NCBI GenBank assembly: GCA_964035545.1
Contig: OZ037770.1
Span: 4,755,662-4,819,661 of the forward strand
Source: Bugula neritina
Lineage: Eukaryota; Bryozoa; Gymnolaemata; Cheilostomatida; Bugulidae
Direction of reading: 5' to 3'
DNA length: 64,000 nucleotides
The notes beneath the pieces were generated by a model that was not told where the DNA came from, searched no databases, and worked only from the letters and a program-made list of their open reading frames with translations. Below, piece after piece: positions 53,601 through 62,573 of the stretch. Made by a program: the position numbers and the translations under genes. Position 1 is the stretch's first letter. Every line of letters begins with the position of its first letter.

Positions 53601-56600
53601 CAATACTACACAGACTTGGCTAAAGGTGCAGGTAGAAATCTTCCATTTGCTACAATAGTGGTGTTGGGGAACACCATGGCAGGTAAAACCAGCCTAATCA
53701 GAACATTACAGAGCACTGACAGGAAGAGAGTTCTGACTGACAGAAGTCCTAATGCAGAGCATGATGAGACCACAAAGGTGTTTAATGTGGAAGAGGTGGA
53801 AGTGAATGGTACAACTCTTCGTCTCATAGATATGGGAGGCCAAGAGGTCTACCATATCACATACCATTTGACACTAAGACAGAATTGTGTACCAGTAGTT
53901 GTAGTCAACATGGAGCAGTATGATCAGATTTCGAAAATGTCTACAGACAGAGAGGCTGTGAGAAAGTTGGCCTTTGACTTCATGTCTCACCTCTATCTCG
54001 CTCATCCATTTCTTGGCCCACCTAAGCTTGTCTTCACACACAAAGATAAGTTTCCGAGTGAAGTTTTTCAACAGCTTCGAAGAAATCTTCTTGAAGTGTC
54101 TGAGCAGTTTTGCAAAAATATTCTTGAAGAAGAGAAAGGTTTAGAAGGTGACTTTGCTCGAATTCAACATTTCACTCAATCAAACGGAAAAGTGTTCTCC
54201 GACGACAACATATATGAAGTTGGAAAATTTGACGAGTACAAGATATTTGAATCGATTAAAAAATCTCTTCTTCAAAGTTGCCGACACTTTATCAAACCCC
54301 TTCCAAAAGTCTGGGAGGATGTCAACACAAAAGTGTTGTCCTTGCAGTCCGCACACAATACCTTTGATGAAATCCTGGCAGAGATGAAGAAAGAACGGAA
54401 TGATATTGATAGAAACCAATTGGATACCATCATCATGTACATGCATGATTGTGGAAAAGTTCTCTGGTATAAGAATGTTGATGCACTCAGGCCATACATA
54501 TTTCACAAGATTACAGAAGTTACCAAACTGCTGTGTGTCTTGTATCACCATGATCCAAACATCTGGCAGAGCAGAGTAGATCAGTTCAAACCATATTTTT
54601 CAAGAGGAGTGAGAATTGAGAAGCAGGACTTTGAAGAGTCTGTGAACTACTTCCAAGCAACTGGCCTAATGATGCAATCCCTTCTTGAATATCTGATAGC
54701 TCAGGAAACTTTATTTAGAAATCCGGGTGATGTTGAAATTGGGCTTTGTTTGCTCAGCACGTTCCGTTTGTTGTATGGCCCTAGGAATGATGAATCCTAT
54801 GATTCCTACTTCATAATCCCTCAGTTTGCCAAAGAATCTTACAGCCTCTCCTACACTCAACAAAAGGAGTTACTGCTTCATACTGAGACTCAGTTTAATG
54901 GTCTGGCATTACCGCAGCATGTCTACCATCAAATGACTGTTGGTTTGTTAGAGATGTTTTCTAAAGAGTTTGCTACAATGCAAGTGAAGAGGAATGGTGC
55001 TAACGTCTACCAAGATGAAATATACACACAACTGGTACACGATTACGCATTGAGAAGAGTTTTACTCTACGTTTCATCTGATGCGTCCAACATTTCCAGA
55101 ATGTGGGAGAATCTCATTTCGGTCAACAACAACATCCTCAGACATGTTATGGAGACTTGGACTGCTAGTCGACCAGTCACTGCCTGCATTTGTGCTCACT
55201 GCTTGCTACTTGGGGTTTCCTGTCCTAAAAAACTCTTTCACCCCAAATGGTGTCTTCGATCCTTAAAAAACCTGCTGCCACCTAATGTCAAGAAGTGTGG
55301 TGGAGCTTCAAAGATGTTATGTAATGGAGAGGAGGTCCCTAGCGCTTTAATCCACCCATGTATGTTCACTCATAAAATTGAATTTCAACAGAAATATTTT
55401 CAATAATTGTTTCAACAGATAAATATTTACTACTTTGTGTTGCAAAAAACTTTTAGTAAAAATTTTGAGCAATTAGTTGAATATTTTGTCTTAATTATAA
55501 AATCGCAACTTAAAAGCATGAGCTCCTATTCACATGTCATTATCTCGTAAATTAAATTCTTTAAGGTTTAGTAATACAAATCTTGTTTGTTCTATTCAGG
55601 TGAGAAATTGTCAGAAACAGAATCAAATAAGTTGAAGAAGCTAGTTGCTGAGCTCAAACTGCGAGGAGATCAGAACAATTCAACTGGTAAATTTTTTTAG
55701 ACTGAACTTGATGTGGGTCATTTTACTTAATTTAGTACAGGAGTATGACCTGTGTCATGAACACACCTAAATAATCAAACCTACTCCTAATTTTGCTTGA
55801 TTTCCCATGTTTTTTCCTAATTATTCAGCTACTTTTGACTGCAGACTGTCATGAAAAAACCATATTTCTCTGAAATCAAAAGTAGCTGAATAATTAGGAA
55901 AAAATATGGGAAATTAAGCAAAATTTAGAAGAACCTTGATTTTTTAGGTGTGTTCATTTAAGCTTTACTACTTTTGGGCAAAACTCATGTTCATTAGCAG
56001 CTAAAATGTAAAAAAATAGCTAAAAACAGGTGTGTTCATCACTTTTGGGCAAAAACTTATGTTAATTAGCAGTTAAATTGTAAAAAATAGCTAAAAACTG
56101 GAGATTTCCAGTGTGCACTAAATTAAGTAAAATGACCTATGTGTACAGCCACCACTTGATAAAACTCCTTGTTTTGCAAAGCTGGCCATACATGTAGATA
56201 TCTAAGAGCTTTTTTATGCATGCGTTCATTGTAATCCATTGCTTTTTGCTGCTAGTGGTTGAGAAAAATTTTAATTGTATGGCTTTTAAATGATGAAAAA
56301 AATCAACTGTTCACATGACTGTCTAGAAATATTAGCTGATGATCTGAGTGATCTCTCTGAAGATGATGACAATCTGTACCTTGATGGAGAGAATGGGGAA
56401 GGCCTGAAGCTGATACAACTTGAATTGAAGCCAACCACCAACCCAAAGATAAAGCAGTTGTTCTCAGATACTGACAAGGTGAATGTTTAATCAGTTGATG
56501 AATATACGTCTATAGACTCTTTTTACTAGATAATCATGACTATAGTCGTTCAATTACTTTTAGAAAAAGTTCAATCTGAACGCAATTTTTCCATTTACTT

Positions 56601-59591
56601 CAGTTAACTTTTAATTTTTAGCCATGTCTGTTTTTGGGCTGTGTCTGTTTGGTTAAGGTTTAATCTGTTGTCACACGGTTAGGAAATATTTGTAGTGTCG
56701 AGATTTCTGGCCCCTTTGATGTATTGATTTGTGCACCTGCATGCATGGTTGAATATTTTCTGCAACATATTCTGATTTTTTTGTGAAGAGTAGCAGTAGT
56801 ATAAACATTATTCCAAAAGATATTGAAGGTCAGATGTAAATAAAGACTAAAAGAGAGGTAGAGAGGTCCGTGGTGTCCTTAAGAAATAAACTGGATGTAG
56901 TGTTAAGATCGCCTATAAGTCTCTGTGGAATAATCTCAGTGGGACAAAATTGTTTTTCGCCTGGAACCTTAAACTTTTCTGTACCTTCGCCATAATTTGC
57001 TATTGCATTCTATGGTATCTTTAAAGTTAGTAAATACTTTGTTGAAGAGGTTTGGCTTTTGAAGTTTAGTTCACATATAATGGTTTAAATGTCAAAATTG
57101 ATGATATCTTGTCAGTATGGCCATGCATTGTCATTATTTACTTCCATAGCTTTACCAATTTATATACTTGATTTAGAAAAATGTAGGATTAATTACAAGC
57201 TATTATCAACAAATCAGAATTAATATACTTGTAGCCTGCTATTGTTTTTTAAACCATACCTCAATGATATTTTTTTATGCTTAACCGACTACCAAATGCA
57301 ATGAACTATTTCGTTAGTAAAATTATCATTCGGTCTGATACATTAAAATTAATTTTATTCTAGTTTATGCTACCCAATTGGCTAATAAAATAAAATCTAA
57401 AATACAAAAAGCAATTGAGATATAAAATGTTTTTTTTCAAAAGTATGTAATTTGACTGGTTTTTTACAAGACTTAAAAATTTAAGACTTGTTTGGAGTTT
57501 GTGAATTACTACTGTATGCAATGCTTTAAGCATATTTGTATCCAGGTGCTCAGTATGACCAGAGAGAGAGGAAGAGCTCTGATAATAAACAACAAAAATT
57601 TTGTTGAAAGACCAGACTTATGCAGGGAAGGTTCAGATGCTGATGTTGAGAACGTGTCTGTCATGTTGAAATCTCTCAAGTTTGATGTTGAGACAAACAC
57701 AGACCTGAAGGCAGAGGTATGTTGTTATGGTTGTTGCTGTTTTCTTTATTTCCATCAAAAAAAAAAAAAAAAAACAAAAGGACAAAAAAATACAAATATA
57801 CAACAGTAACACAAAAAGAGCTAAATTCAATTCAAAAACAATGCGAGCACTATTTAACCATCAACTTGAAAGTTGACACAATGATGGACTGTAACTGTTC
57901 AGTTTATCAATGCCTAAAAATTAGGACTATATAGAAAACCCTAAGCATGTTTGCTGGTCACAATTTTCTTGTTTGCAGGTTGGATAATTATTATTTTATT
58001 CAGTTTTTATAACTTTGTATCAATTGTTGAACATAGTTATTTTCATATTGGTAGGAAATGATGTCTGCTGTAAAGTCTGAGATAAGAATAGAGAAAAACA
58101 ATGGCTTGGGCTGTCAAATACTGGTTATTATGACTCATGGTGGAGAAGATAACTGCATCTATGGAACTGACCTTGAGCAGGTCAACCTTACAGACTTCTA
58201 TGATTTACTCGCTCCTTTGAGTCTGAAGCCTAAACCTACAGTTGTCATCCTACAAGCTTGCAGTGAAGGTAATTACATTTTTGTATAGGAAACTTTCATT
58301 TTTAGTCAAGTAGTGAAAATAATACAGAGACCCTTGAAAAGTTTTTTCTGTACTGATCAAATTTATTTTTTACTCATCACGGTGCAAGTTTGAATGCGTT
58401 TGTTTTTCTTGCAGCAAACATTGATGTTAATCGAGGCAGATCAGATCTTGCAGCAGCTCAAGAAGAAGAAACTGAAGCTGTCTCTTCTACACATTCTGAA
58501 GCTGATTATGATGATATTGTATATCCTGAAACACCCAGTGTGATAAGACCCATCAGACCTGTCTCACCACCAGAATATAGAGTAGAAGAACATATGACAA
58601 GACTGGATATTGATAATCTTCTTGTTCTGAAGAGTAACGTCTGCTGTAAGTATAATAAGAGACAGTGATAGGCTGATATTTCTAAACTGTTGTACTTTGT
58701 CACCTATCTAAAAATTGTTCTTTGCCGTTTTCTTGCGTTACTTCCACATTTTTAATCTTGTTGATTTGATAAGCTTCTAAACTGAGGTGACTAAAATGTT
58801 TTCTAGAACTTTGAGATTTAAATTGTGTTACACTTTAGCTTAAAACATCTTATACTTTGTCTGACTAGACCATGATTTTGGCTGCATTTAATATTATTAT
58901 AGCATCAAAGAGACATCCTGAGTATGGATCTCCCATGATTAGAGTCCTAGTATCTTCAATCTACAAACATGCCTGTCACCGTGATCTCCACACCATCTTT
59001 CAGCAGGTAAGTTGAAAGCTCAAAAGTGTTTTTGCTATTTTAACTTTTATTCAAGAAATAATTTCTCATCATGGCATCTCTTCCATCTCCATGTTCAAAC
59101 CATCATGTCATTTGAAAGAAACAATTTAAGCTGTTCTGAGTACAAGAGAAAGTCATTCAATGTTTTACTTGTTTAAATTGTAGAGTTTAGTTTCTGTTGT
59201 TTCAATTTCTTTAGAGTAATGGCTCAGTACTATATTGATAGTTTCTCTCCTTTTATAATATGTTCTTGTAGTCTGCTATAACAACTAGTTTAATTTATTA
59301 AATGACATGACTGTAGTGGACAACTCCTAAAGTTTTACTACTCAGGATTGTTAAAGTATATTCTAACAGCTGGGAGTTGTACCTTATTTCTTCTAGTAGT
59401 GAATTGATAAACAATCTTACTAGTTCTTACTTACTCTACAGGTACAGACTAAATTAGTGAAGAAACTCTATGCAGATGAAGATTCAGAAAGAAGCAGAAA
59501 TTTGGTTGTAATCTGGAAGACTCTTCCTACCCGTAAAAGACTTTACCTGTTTCCTGGCTTTGATGGGTTGAGTGAAGAGGCCAAATCCTAA
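38329..59591 (+). CDS. LRR-Roc-COR-caspase protein (ROCO family with C-terminal caspase), whole gene
   Basis: Twenty-five exons join in phase into 5,427 nt (1,808 residues plus stop). Order: N-terminal domain (1-81), fifteen LRR exons (about 82-771), two further LRR-like repeats and Roc GTPase (P-loop GNTMAGKT 876-883, DMGGQ 930-934, THKD 999-1,002), COR (HDCGKVLWYKN region), acidic linker (about 1,468-1,519), caspase (from 1,520; His1604, Cys1645) with p20 and p10 parts. ROCO proteins are dimeric GTPases; caspases cut after Asp. The likely role, inferred, is a cytosolic sensor in which ligand binding and GTP state control a built-in protease. There is no signal peptide, membrane segment or kinase. 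I know of no described ROCO protein ending in a caspase. Confidence 0.85.
38342..39010 (+). other. Intron 1 of the ROCO-caspase gene, with a TA microsatellite
   Basis: 38,614-38,663 is a pure (TA)n run. No coding content. Confidence 0.7.
39011..39242 (+). CDS. ROCO-caspase gene, exon 2: N-terminal domain
   Basis: After TGTTACAG it encodes ENMEIWFRHSGQSPVSWWDV, a Tyr/Thr/Lys-rich middle, then LKLEEKIPSNIGEIAGEALR and LCVSNLTDRASLD, ending AA before GTGAGT. The two bases join T of the first LRR exon as Asn. I do not recognise the domain; the last 30 residues look like an LRR cap. Confidence 0.75.
39817..39954 (+). CDS. LRR exon 1 of 15
   Basis: 138 bp, 46 residues, two 23-residue LRRs (LCQLTQLERLDMEWNPLNTV / PEVVSSLTSLKELDMGSCRL). 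Entered after two codon bases and left after two, like all fifteen. Variable residues: D-M-E-W and G-S.R. Confidence 0.88.
40398..40535 (+). CDS. LRR exon 2 of 15
   Basis: Same 138-bp design. Variable residues D-I-G-D in the first repeat, Y-M-R-N.G in the second. Acceptor type A (TATATTACAG). Confidence 0.88.
40977..41114 (+). CDS. LRR exon 3 of 15
   Basis: Variable residues N-L-R-G and D-M-G-S.R. Acceptor type B (ATTATTGCAG) and CTATGCCAG in place of CTATGTCAG. Confidence 0.88.
41550..41687 (+). CDS. LRR exon 4 of 15
   Basis: Variable residues D-M-G-C and D-M-W-R.E. Acceptor type A. Confidence 0.88.
42130..42267 (+). CDS. LRR exon 5 of 15
   Basis: Variable residues D-I-R-W and D-M-W-N.K. 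Acceptor type B. The following intron is longer (to 43,440) and holds about 700 bp not seen in the other introns. Confidence 0.88.
43441..43578 (+). CDS. LRR exon 6 of 15
   Basis: Starts C instead of T, so the junction codon becomes AGC, still Ser. LCKLTQLETLYIGWN...; variable residues Y-I-G-W and D-M-W-Y.E. Acceptor type A. Confidence 0.88.
44018..44155 (+). CDS. LRR exon 7 of 15
   Basis: Variable residues N-L-R-K and D-M-R-S.K. Acceptor type B. Confidence 0.88.
44583..44720 (+). CDS. LRR exon 8 of 15
   Basis: Variable residues D-I-G-W and D-M-W-C.E; LCKLT start as in exon 6. Acceptor type A. Confidence 0.88.
45118..45255 (+). CDS. LRR exon 9 of 15
   Basis: Variable residues Y-I-G-A and D-M-R-I.E. 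Acceptor type A. Confidence 0.88.
45695..45832 (+). CDS. LRR exon 10 of 15
   Basis: Variable residues K-L-R-G and D-M-G-R.N. Acceptor type B. Confidence 0.88.
46253..46390 (+). CDS. LRR exon 11 of 15
   Basis: Variable residues D-I-G-Y and Y-M-W-N.K. Acceptor type A. Confidence 0.88.
46833..46970 (+). CDS. LRR exon 12 of 15
   Basis: Variable residues N-L-R-R and N-M-W-D.R. Acceptor type B. Confidence 0.88.
47391..47528 (+). CDS. LRR exon 13 of 15
   Basis: Variable residues D-I-E-G and N-M-E-R.N. Acceptor CTTATTACAG (type A). Confidence 0.88.
47971..48108 (+). CDS. LRR exon 14 of 15
   Basis: Variable residues N-I-G-D and D-M-E-S.G, plus framework changes (LCQVTQIEKL). Acceptor type A. Confidence 0.87.
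48549..48686 (+). CDS. LRR exon 15 of 15
   Basis: Variable residues N-I-A-W and N-M-N-N.K; framework change NLLKTV. Its intron runs to 53,356 and contains element 4. Confidence 0.87.
49098..49325 (-). repeat. Element 4 3' LTR (boundaries approximate)
   Basis: TGTAACAGG...CCCACTACA, about 228 bp. The right end is fixed by similarity to elements 2 and 5 (CACTACA then polypurine, hairpin). The left end is the best TG available and is less sure. Confidence 0.55.
49339..49357 (-). other. Element 4 hairpin next to the polypurine tract
   Basis: CAGGAAG and CTTCCTG pair across CCCAC, 13 nt from the LTR as in element 2. Where element 2 has AAA/TTT this has GAA/TTC, so pairing is kept. Confidence 0.6.
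49689..49819 (-). pseudogene. Element 4 coiled-coil ORF, frame-broken
   Basis: Starts MEQRMHELE, then changes frame near 49,793 to REIKRLAPRISAAASELKAL and RDYVAQLKRDDED with a stop at 49,689-49,691. It corresponds to the coiled-coil ORF of element 3. Confidence 0.55.
49883..51530 (-). pseudogene. Element 4 integrase end and zinc-finger tail, broken
   Basis: From the high end: KEDSEEPPLYQVGDWVWM and KLQPKFVRPY (integrase C-terminal GPY/F part), SYWTSPGAAGKAPPLLEP, the proline-rich tail, RTRQPPAYLKDFV, GSCKHHENIIFCEGG, VPYKKM, then, after a TAG near 50,412, the fingers CRLCQQHFTTPRRLRVHIPQ and HFITTFCPCGEYSYHRD. The finger part (49,883-50,332) is an intact 149-codon frame. Several frame changes break the rest. 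Confidence 0.7.
51590..52170 (-). pseudogene. Element 4 RT fragment with mutated active site
   Basis: DRGLIEPAHSAWSSPVVLVR, DYRKLNSVSIQDAYPLPRID and LPFGLTSAPATFQRLMEQVL follow the element 3 RT closely. The catalytic YLDD is YLDV, and a stop follows FE at 51,672. Near 51,500-51,530 RT sequence jumps to the integrase C-terminus, so RNase H and the integrase core were deleted. Confidence 0.8.
52171..53356 (+). other. Rest of the intron before the Roc exon, no gene
   Basis: Very AT-rich. A short repeated motif (GTCAGAAGTATTTTATT / GGCAGAAGTATTTTATT near 52,600 and 52,780, each followed by ACTTGA.AT.ACTTTAAT) suggests an old local duplication. Confidence 0.5.
53357..55359 (+). CDS. ROCO-caspase gene: last LRRs, Roc GTPase and COR exon
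   Basis: 2,003 bp after TATTATTAG. The first base completes AGA from the LRR exon. LRRs: LKKLQKLTISENNFTSLPSS and LINLHTLDISSN. Roc: VVLGNTMAGKTSLIRTLQ (G1), DMGGQEVYHITYHLTLRQN (G3 and switch), VFTHKDKF (G4). COR: ILAEMKKERNDIDRNQLDTI, MHDCGKVLWYKN, LRPYIFHKITEVTKLLCVLY, then the COR-C half to about Pro1438. Roc Gly/Lys/Thr and Asp residues for nucleotide binding are all present. The donor is T|GTATGT; the frame running on to a stop at 55,406 would give an unspliced, caspase-less form. Confidence 0.92.
55600..55686 (+). CDS. ROCO-caspase gene, linker exon
   Basis: After TTCTATTCAG: CEKLSETESNKLKKLVAELK, then LRGDQNNST, a short helix. Phase fits on both sides (GT completes TGT; the final G joins AA as Glu). 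Confidence 0.8.
55716..56137. mobile_element. MITE with nested inverted repeat
   Basis: The ends GGTCATTTTACTTAATTTAG and its complement face each other. Inside, 55,759-55,955 is a long inverted repeat (arms about 80-95 bp, GAACACACCTAAA...GCTACTTTTGA). No ORF. The target duplication is unclear (ATGTG near both ends). It lies in the intron between the two linker exons. Confidence 0.65.
56327..56478 (+). CDS. ROCO-caspase gene, acidic linker exon
   Basis: After GACTGTCTAG: ILADDLSDLSEDDDNLYLDG, then ENGEGLKLIQLELKPTTNPK and IKQLFSDTDK, ending on a whole codon before GTGAAT. Many Asp residues precede the caspase, so this could be a site of self-cleavage (inference). Confidence 0.8.
56479..57545 (+). 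other. Intron before the caspase exons, no gene
   Basis: About 1 kb of AT-rich sequence, ending in TTTGTATCCAG. Confidence 0.7.
57546..57716 (+). CDS. ROCO-caspase gene, caspase p20 N-terminal exon
   Basis: 57 codons: VLSMTRERGRALIINNKNFV, then REGSDADVENVSVMLKSLKF and DVETNTDLKAE. This is the start of a caspase fold (RGYALIINNKNF, REGTDxDAExLxxLFxxLGFxV). Donor GAG|GTATGT. Confidence 0.92.
58055..58268 (+). CDS. ROCO-caspase gene, caspase catalytic exon
   Basis: Contains both catalytic residues: LVIMTHGGEDNCIYGTD (His1604; usual form LSHGxxGxIYGTD) and KPTVVILQACSE (Cys1645; usual form QACRG). The exon ends in G before GTAATT; with the next exon the sequence reads QACSEA. Confidence 0.92.
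58415..58645 (+). CDS. ROCO-caspase gene, p20/p10 linker exon
   Basis: ANIDVNRGRSDLAAAQEEET, an acidic Ser/Asp-rich linker (SEADYDDIVYPETPSVIRPI) and DIDNLLVLKSNVC, which matches the start of p10 (DFLLAYSTV). The linker is where caspases are normally cut. Confidence 0.82.
58903..59006 (+). CDS. ROCO-caspase gene, p10 exon
   Basis: SSKRHPEYGSPMIRVLVSSI then YKHACHRDLHTIFQQ. It aligns with the p10 segment SWR...GSWFIQALC...DLLTILTRV, though the two Trp residues are absent. Confidence 0.82.
59442..59591 (+). CDS. ROCO-caspase gene, last exon with stop
   Basis: VQTKLVKKLYADEDSERSRN then LVVIWKTLPTRKRLYLFPGF and DGLSEEAKS, stop TAA at 59,589-59,591. The end RKRLYLFPG matches the caspase C-terminus (TLRKKLYFFPG). 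Confidence 0.87.
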   Translation, partial: VQTKLVKKLYADEDSERSRNLVVIWKTLPTRKRLYLFPGFDGLSEEAKS

Positions 59592-60861
59592 TTCAATACA
59601 TGACTCTATTTGTAATTTGCACAACACTCAGTTTAAGTTTGACTAAAATTCCGTGACCATTAAACCTAAGCAGATAGTAAGTTTGTGTGAATGGGTAATG
59701 ATTACTTGACAGTCAAATTATCTATCAAAGATTTTTAACTTTTGTATCTTATTCTGAGTATAAAGCTATATACTGATAACATTTACTTTGGCAAATTAGC
59801 TTGTGATGTCATTTTTTAATAAATAATCATATTATATGATATAAGCTGTACTGCCATATTACAGGAATGATAAAAACAGCTCATTTGTGATTTTGTATGT
59901 TCTGCCTATATAGATTACTATGTTATAGCATAATTAGTATAATATGGTTGCAGTTGATTTTATGTCTTGTAAAACACTAACCAATCCTGCTTATATGGTT
60001 TTTACTTGGCCAAATTTGTTCTCATTTATATTTTCATGTGACACTAAGCACTGACTATGTTGTTTCATCCACATGTTCTGACGCCTATGCTAACATTATT
60101 ATCATAATTGCAGTAGCTTGCTAGTATATATCGAAGTTTGCTTTTTGTATTTTATCAATAAATTTATTCAAATATTTTATGTGAAAATTGTTTGCTGATA
60201 TGATTTCAAGGTCTGAATATTTCACTTCAATAATCTGTGACTAAAGAAACGCGTCCATTATCTACAAATAATAGTCATGAAATCAGTCATTTTCTTATCT
60301 GCATCTGCAAACCAATCAATTCTCAAATGGAATGATGACATTATTCTTTATTGAATGCTATTCAGACATTATGTGCAGATGGGGCTCATTAGTCTGTGAA
60401 GACAGCTCATTTCGGAGAAGAAACATTCTGATCTCAAACCTCTGCTGCCTTGCAGCAATACCTAATCAAGGGAAAGGCCTGGGGAGTAAACCCCAGGAAT
60501 AAATCAGGTGCTGGAGCCCAAAGGCATTTCCTGGTTATTTATAACCTCGACCTGGCAGCTTCTATGGCGATCCTGGTGCCGAGCCGTAATAGCCCTGCTG
60601 TTCCTTTGGATAGGTCAGTAATGTAGAGAGGTGGAACATGCTACATAAACAACAGCCTGTACTTCATATTATCAATGCCCAGGTGCACACCCACACACCA
60701 TCTTACTGAAAAGAACACTCTATCTTTGCCTTTTGTGTAGACGCAACACAAGAGATACCAGTTATAAGTTGGCTCTCCATTGGTATAGAGCAAAGCACGA
60801 GGGGGGGGGAATCAACAGTAGGAGAGGCTTTTATTTCTCACTGGAAAGTACCGCTGACTAT
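59592..60861. other. 3' UTR and intergenic region
   Basis: AATAAA at 59,818-59,823 is a likely poly(A) signal of the ROCO-caspase gene. 60,370-60,730 is richer in G+C and has the feel of a dispersed repeat (GGGGCTCATTAGTCTGTGAA, CTCTGCTGCCTTGCAGCAAT), perhaps a LINE 5' region, but no ORF supports this. Confidence 0.5.
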
Positions 60862-61210
60862 TGTAGTAATTCGTGCAATTACTGTGCGTGAGCTTTTGCT
60901 TGCGTATTTAGTAGGCTATTCTACTAGCAATTACTAGGGTAGCTGTCGAGTAATTACCTTTATTATCCACAATGCAATACAAAACAAACATTACATCAAA
61001 TTACAATACAAACTCAGTCACCACTAATACGTGTTTACACTGCAAGCCCTCGCTTACAACAACGTGATCATTGCTAATTGCCCGGGAACTGTCACATGAA
61101 TCGGAAGTACATCTTCCGATTCTTTTAATTAGATAATACATTGGGGCCTTAGTATTCCTCAAACGGAGAGAGGACGATTCCTATAATACTAGATTGCGTG
61201 ACCCACTAGA
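60862..61210 (-). repeat. Element 5 3' LTR
   Basis: Starts TGTAGTAATTCGTGCAATTA and ends CCCACTAGA, about 349 bp. Contains the palindrome GAATCGGAAG-TACAT-CTTCCGATTC. Confidence 0.8.
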
Positions 61211-61226
61211 ATGCCCCCCCCCCCAG

Positions 61227-61245
61227 CAGAAAGCCCTACTTTCTG
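61227..61245 (-). other. Element 5 hairpin next to the polypurine tract
   Basis: CAGAAAG and CTTTCTG across CCCTA, behind a run of C (G on the element strand). Same stem as element 2. Confidence 0.6.
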
Positions 61246-61825
61246 ATAACACACAAAAAAAAACACATACACAAAAAAACAATACAATAATCTAAAAAAA
61301 ATACATAATTAATAATTAAACCTACAAAAAGAAAAAAGAGAAATATTGGTGTACACACAAGCATATATATGAAAAAGTAGACGGAGTGGTTGAACACACA
61401 GTTGGTCAGCTACAGAGAGGAAGGGTGCTATACAGCATGTGGGCCAATGGTCGGGGGAGCTCGTCATCTACACAATGATAATGCAGTCCACCGAAAAGGT
61501 GCCTTTCACAGGCATGCTTATTGGGTGAGCTCTCACTCTTGTAGTGAACGCGATCTGTGCCGAGATTGTCGGGCACGTAGCCTCCGCTTCAGTCGCCCCA
61601 CTGAGTACTTCAGCTGGTATAGACCTGTTGTTGTATCCAGCAGGTCGTGAGTAAGTTGTGTAAACTTGGCTTGCAGTTTTAAAAGCGGCTCTTCTACAGT
61701 AGCCAATCGGCTGGGTCCTGGTGGGGTTGTAGTAGTCCCTGGGGTGGAGGTATCGTCATTTCTTCTGATTCGGGAGTGTTACTAGGGTTGGCGGGGTGGT
61801 TGACGGGGCCTTAACCATAGGAGAC

Positions 61826-62143
61826 TTATGGCGGGCAGGCAGTAGTAATACTTAGAACCCTGACGTTAGCGCTGCCAACCTTAATGATGTCTAGATACTG
61901 GGGGAAACTGTCCTCATCTACGATATGGCCCTCTCCGGCAAAGCAGCTCATCTTATGGACTATCACGGGGTACGGGTATACATCATGAAACCTGCATGGG
62001 CAAAAGCGTAATAGAAAGTGTGCGTCTACATGCAGACGCAGGGAGCGGTGTGACGGGCACTCCTCGAAACAGACCTGACAGGTTCGGCGGGGTCCGCTTG
62101 GTCCCCAGGCTTCCTCTATCCTCCTTTCCATCGTTGGTGACAC
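61826..62143 (-). pseudogene. Element 5 zinc-finger tail
   Basis: CQVCFEECPSHRSLRLHVDA then HFLLRFCPCRFHDVYPY, nearly the same as element 2. The Gly after CPC is Arg. A frame change follows near the end, but coding sequence like the coiled coil of element 2 can be traced to about 61,500. Confidence 0.65.
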
Positions 62144-62573
62144 CCATCAGTGTCGTCGACAGAGCACCACGGGCAGGCCATGTTCCATTACTGGTTCTTC
62201 CTCCATGGGTAGAAGGGTTGGCTGGTCCTGTGACCGGGAGGTGGTCACTCGAGTGTTATCTGAAAGATTAGCAGTGTTAAAGATTATACACTGAAGTACC
62301 GCCAGCATGTACAGCCTGACAGGTGCTCTGTTCAGTTACACTCGCGAGATGCAGATTAACGAATAGTTGGTCGAGAGAGCACACTCGCTATTGCAGATTA
62401 TTAAAATCCAAGTCGACGTGTGTTCTCACCACTGTATTTCATTGTCGAATCTCCAGCTCGCTAACTGGCATAGCTAGAGCTGACTGATGTAGTCTAGTTC
62501 CGGTACCAAAAACATAACTAACTCACCCTTCGATCCAGAATAGTAAGACATTTTGAATGAGAGCGGTAAATGA

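Noticed and set aside
55360-55406. Stop of the Roc-COR frame at 55,406 as the true end of the protein
   Set aside because: A GTATGT donor at 55,360 and phase-matched downstream exons fit better; the stop would be used only if the intron were retained.
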